A stretch of 64,000 nucleotides of DNA from Drosophila pseudoobscura (Eukaryota; Arthropoda; Insecta; Diptera; Drosophilidae), in NCBI RefSeq assembly GCF_009870125.1, contig NC_046679.1, positions 23,498,001 through 23,562,000 of the forward strand. The letters run 5' to 3'. Below, in pieces: positions 62,815 through 64,000 of the stretch (the stretch's first letter is position 1; every line of letters begins with the position of its first letter). A program made the translations under genes and the position numbers. Below the pieces are notes generated by a model. That model was not told where the DNA came from, did not search any database, and worked only from the letters and a program-made list of their open reading frames with translations.

Positions 62815-64000
62815 TGCTGAGTGGGCTGGTGGGCGAGCGTTGGTGGAGAAAATTGCAATAAAAAAAGTTTTTGTGTGATTTCCCTCAACAATAAAATAAC
62901 TGTGCGGGCGAAAATAGTAAATGCTTTTATTAAAACGTTTTGCAGCTTACTTTTCCCCGGCAAACTTGTGTAAACATATTTCAACTTTTATCATTTACAT
63001 TCCTTCCTCTCATTCCTCTCGTCTTTCTACCCAGAGGCACCTCTCACTCCACCAACCTCCCCGCCTCACCACAAATCTCCCCTGCTCTCCCAGCAATTAA
63101 TAATGTGTTAAGGATGGAGGGAAAAAAATATCTCATAATCATGATTATTTTACGAGCATTTAATGCAGGAGAAAATTTATTAATGCGGTTCTGTCCAGTG
63201 TCAAGGCTCGTTGAGGGTTTAAAGTGGATGGATTCAATATTTTTTGCACTTTGTTGTTCGAAGTGAAAATGTGAATCTTGACTGGAGTGTAAAAGATCAA
63301 TTAATATGCGCATTCAATTCCCAGCAGAATTATTTTTCTCACTTTCTCAACCACTAAATTGGGTCACTTGTTAAGTGGAACAAACAGGCAACAAATGTGT
63401 TCCCATATAAAAATTAAAATCGCATTCAAGTGGAAACCAGGGACACAGTATCCCCCCGAGGGAGGCCGTTGCTGCGGAGAGGGAAATAACAATAAAATAT
63501 CACTCATAGAAATAACAACATTTTCCACAAATGAAACAAAAAAAAAAAAAACAGAGAGAGTGGAATACAATCGGACTGAAAAGGCCGAGAGACAAACAAA
63601 AGAGGAACTTGGACTGAAATCAATCAGTTGATGGAATGCTTTTACAAAAATTACAATAATCATGAGTACATTGAATGGTATTCATTGCGGTGCGGTGGGG
63701 AGCTCCCTCTTTATATGCACATATTAATAAGTTTGATTTGTCCACGGGGAAACAACAGCAATGTGCCCTTAATTTGAAGCAGGGCTGCTCTTTGTCATGT
63801 CAAAGATTGAATTTGAAATTTTGCTTTTTAGCACCGAATTTCCAAGTGGTTTTACCCAGCAAACTATGGATTTTCTGGCAAATCCATTTGAATATTCAGT
63901 AATTAATTATTATAATTATTCTGGAGATTTTATTACACAACTAATTAATGGCTGCGATTGAAGCCGACGGAAGGAGTTGGACGGAAATGTGAGACGTGGC

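Larger units (their letters stand above)
48028..64000. other. Gene desert
   Basis: About 16 kb with no exon I can support on either strand. It holds simple repeats (49,806-49,870; 57,446-57,472; 58,006-58,023; 62,799-62,814), a G4 motif (61759-61780) and decayed dispersed repeats (48,731-48,900; 58,490-58,612; 61,978-62,140). Most sequence is AT-rich with short GC islands, as in fly intergenic or large-intron regulatory DNA. No tRNA-like cloverleaf or known microRNA was recognised. Confidence 0.55.

Overview
This is nuclear DNA of a fly, almost certainly genus Drosophila. The evidence is compact 60-90 bp introns with GT-AG ends, G/C-ending codons in the exons, recognisable Drosophila gene families, CA/GT and CAG-type simple repeats, and remnants of a dispersed repeat with a TATACCC...GGGTA end. 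The form of those remnants resembles obscura-group genomes, but that placement is a guess.

Layout. 1-710: the 3' end of a GH35 beta-galactosidase. 6806-16755: a dense block of four conserved housekeeping genes. These are KLHL18 (minus; BTB-BACK-Kelch Cul3 adaptor), Gcc185 (plus; GRIP-domain trans-Golgi golgin), DCAF12 (minus; WD40 receptor for Cul4-Ddb1) and Spt3 (plus; SAGA subunit). KLHL18/Gcc185 and DCAF12/Spt3 are divergent pairs; the 251-bp gap of the second pair carries DRE-like TATCGATA sites. Gcc185 and DCAF12 converge. 16.8-25.9 kb is gene-poor.

25.9-39.9 kb is a lineage-type accessory cluster. It holds two small single-pass membrane proteins (minus), a stomatin/PHB gene (minus), an intronless 687-aa orphan (plus), and a second stomatin/PHB gene (plus). 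The two stomatin-like genes face each other as inverted copies about 9 kb apart. Their central 969 bp, including three introns of identical length, is about 97% identical, while their 5' and 3' coding ends are strongly diverged. This is the signature of ectopic gene conversion and is the most striking observation here. Coding-like sequence also continues past the UGA-C stop of the second copy, across a canonical intron.

40.5-41.1 kb has a near-perfect 287-bp tandem duplication. 47449-48027 is an intronless UBE2H-like ubiquitin-conjugating enzyme. The remaining ~16 kb has no supportable gene, only simple repeats, G-rich runs and decayed dispersed repeats.

Together the genes suggest a conserved block (ubiquitin ligase adaptors, Golgi tethering, transcription coactivation) next to a fast-evolving cluster of membrane and orphan genes. 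The latter may be expressed in the male germline; that is inference only. Exon coordinates below were worked out by hand from reading frames and splice sites.
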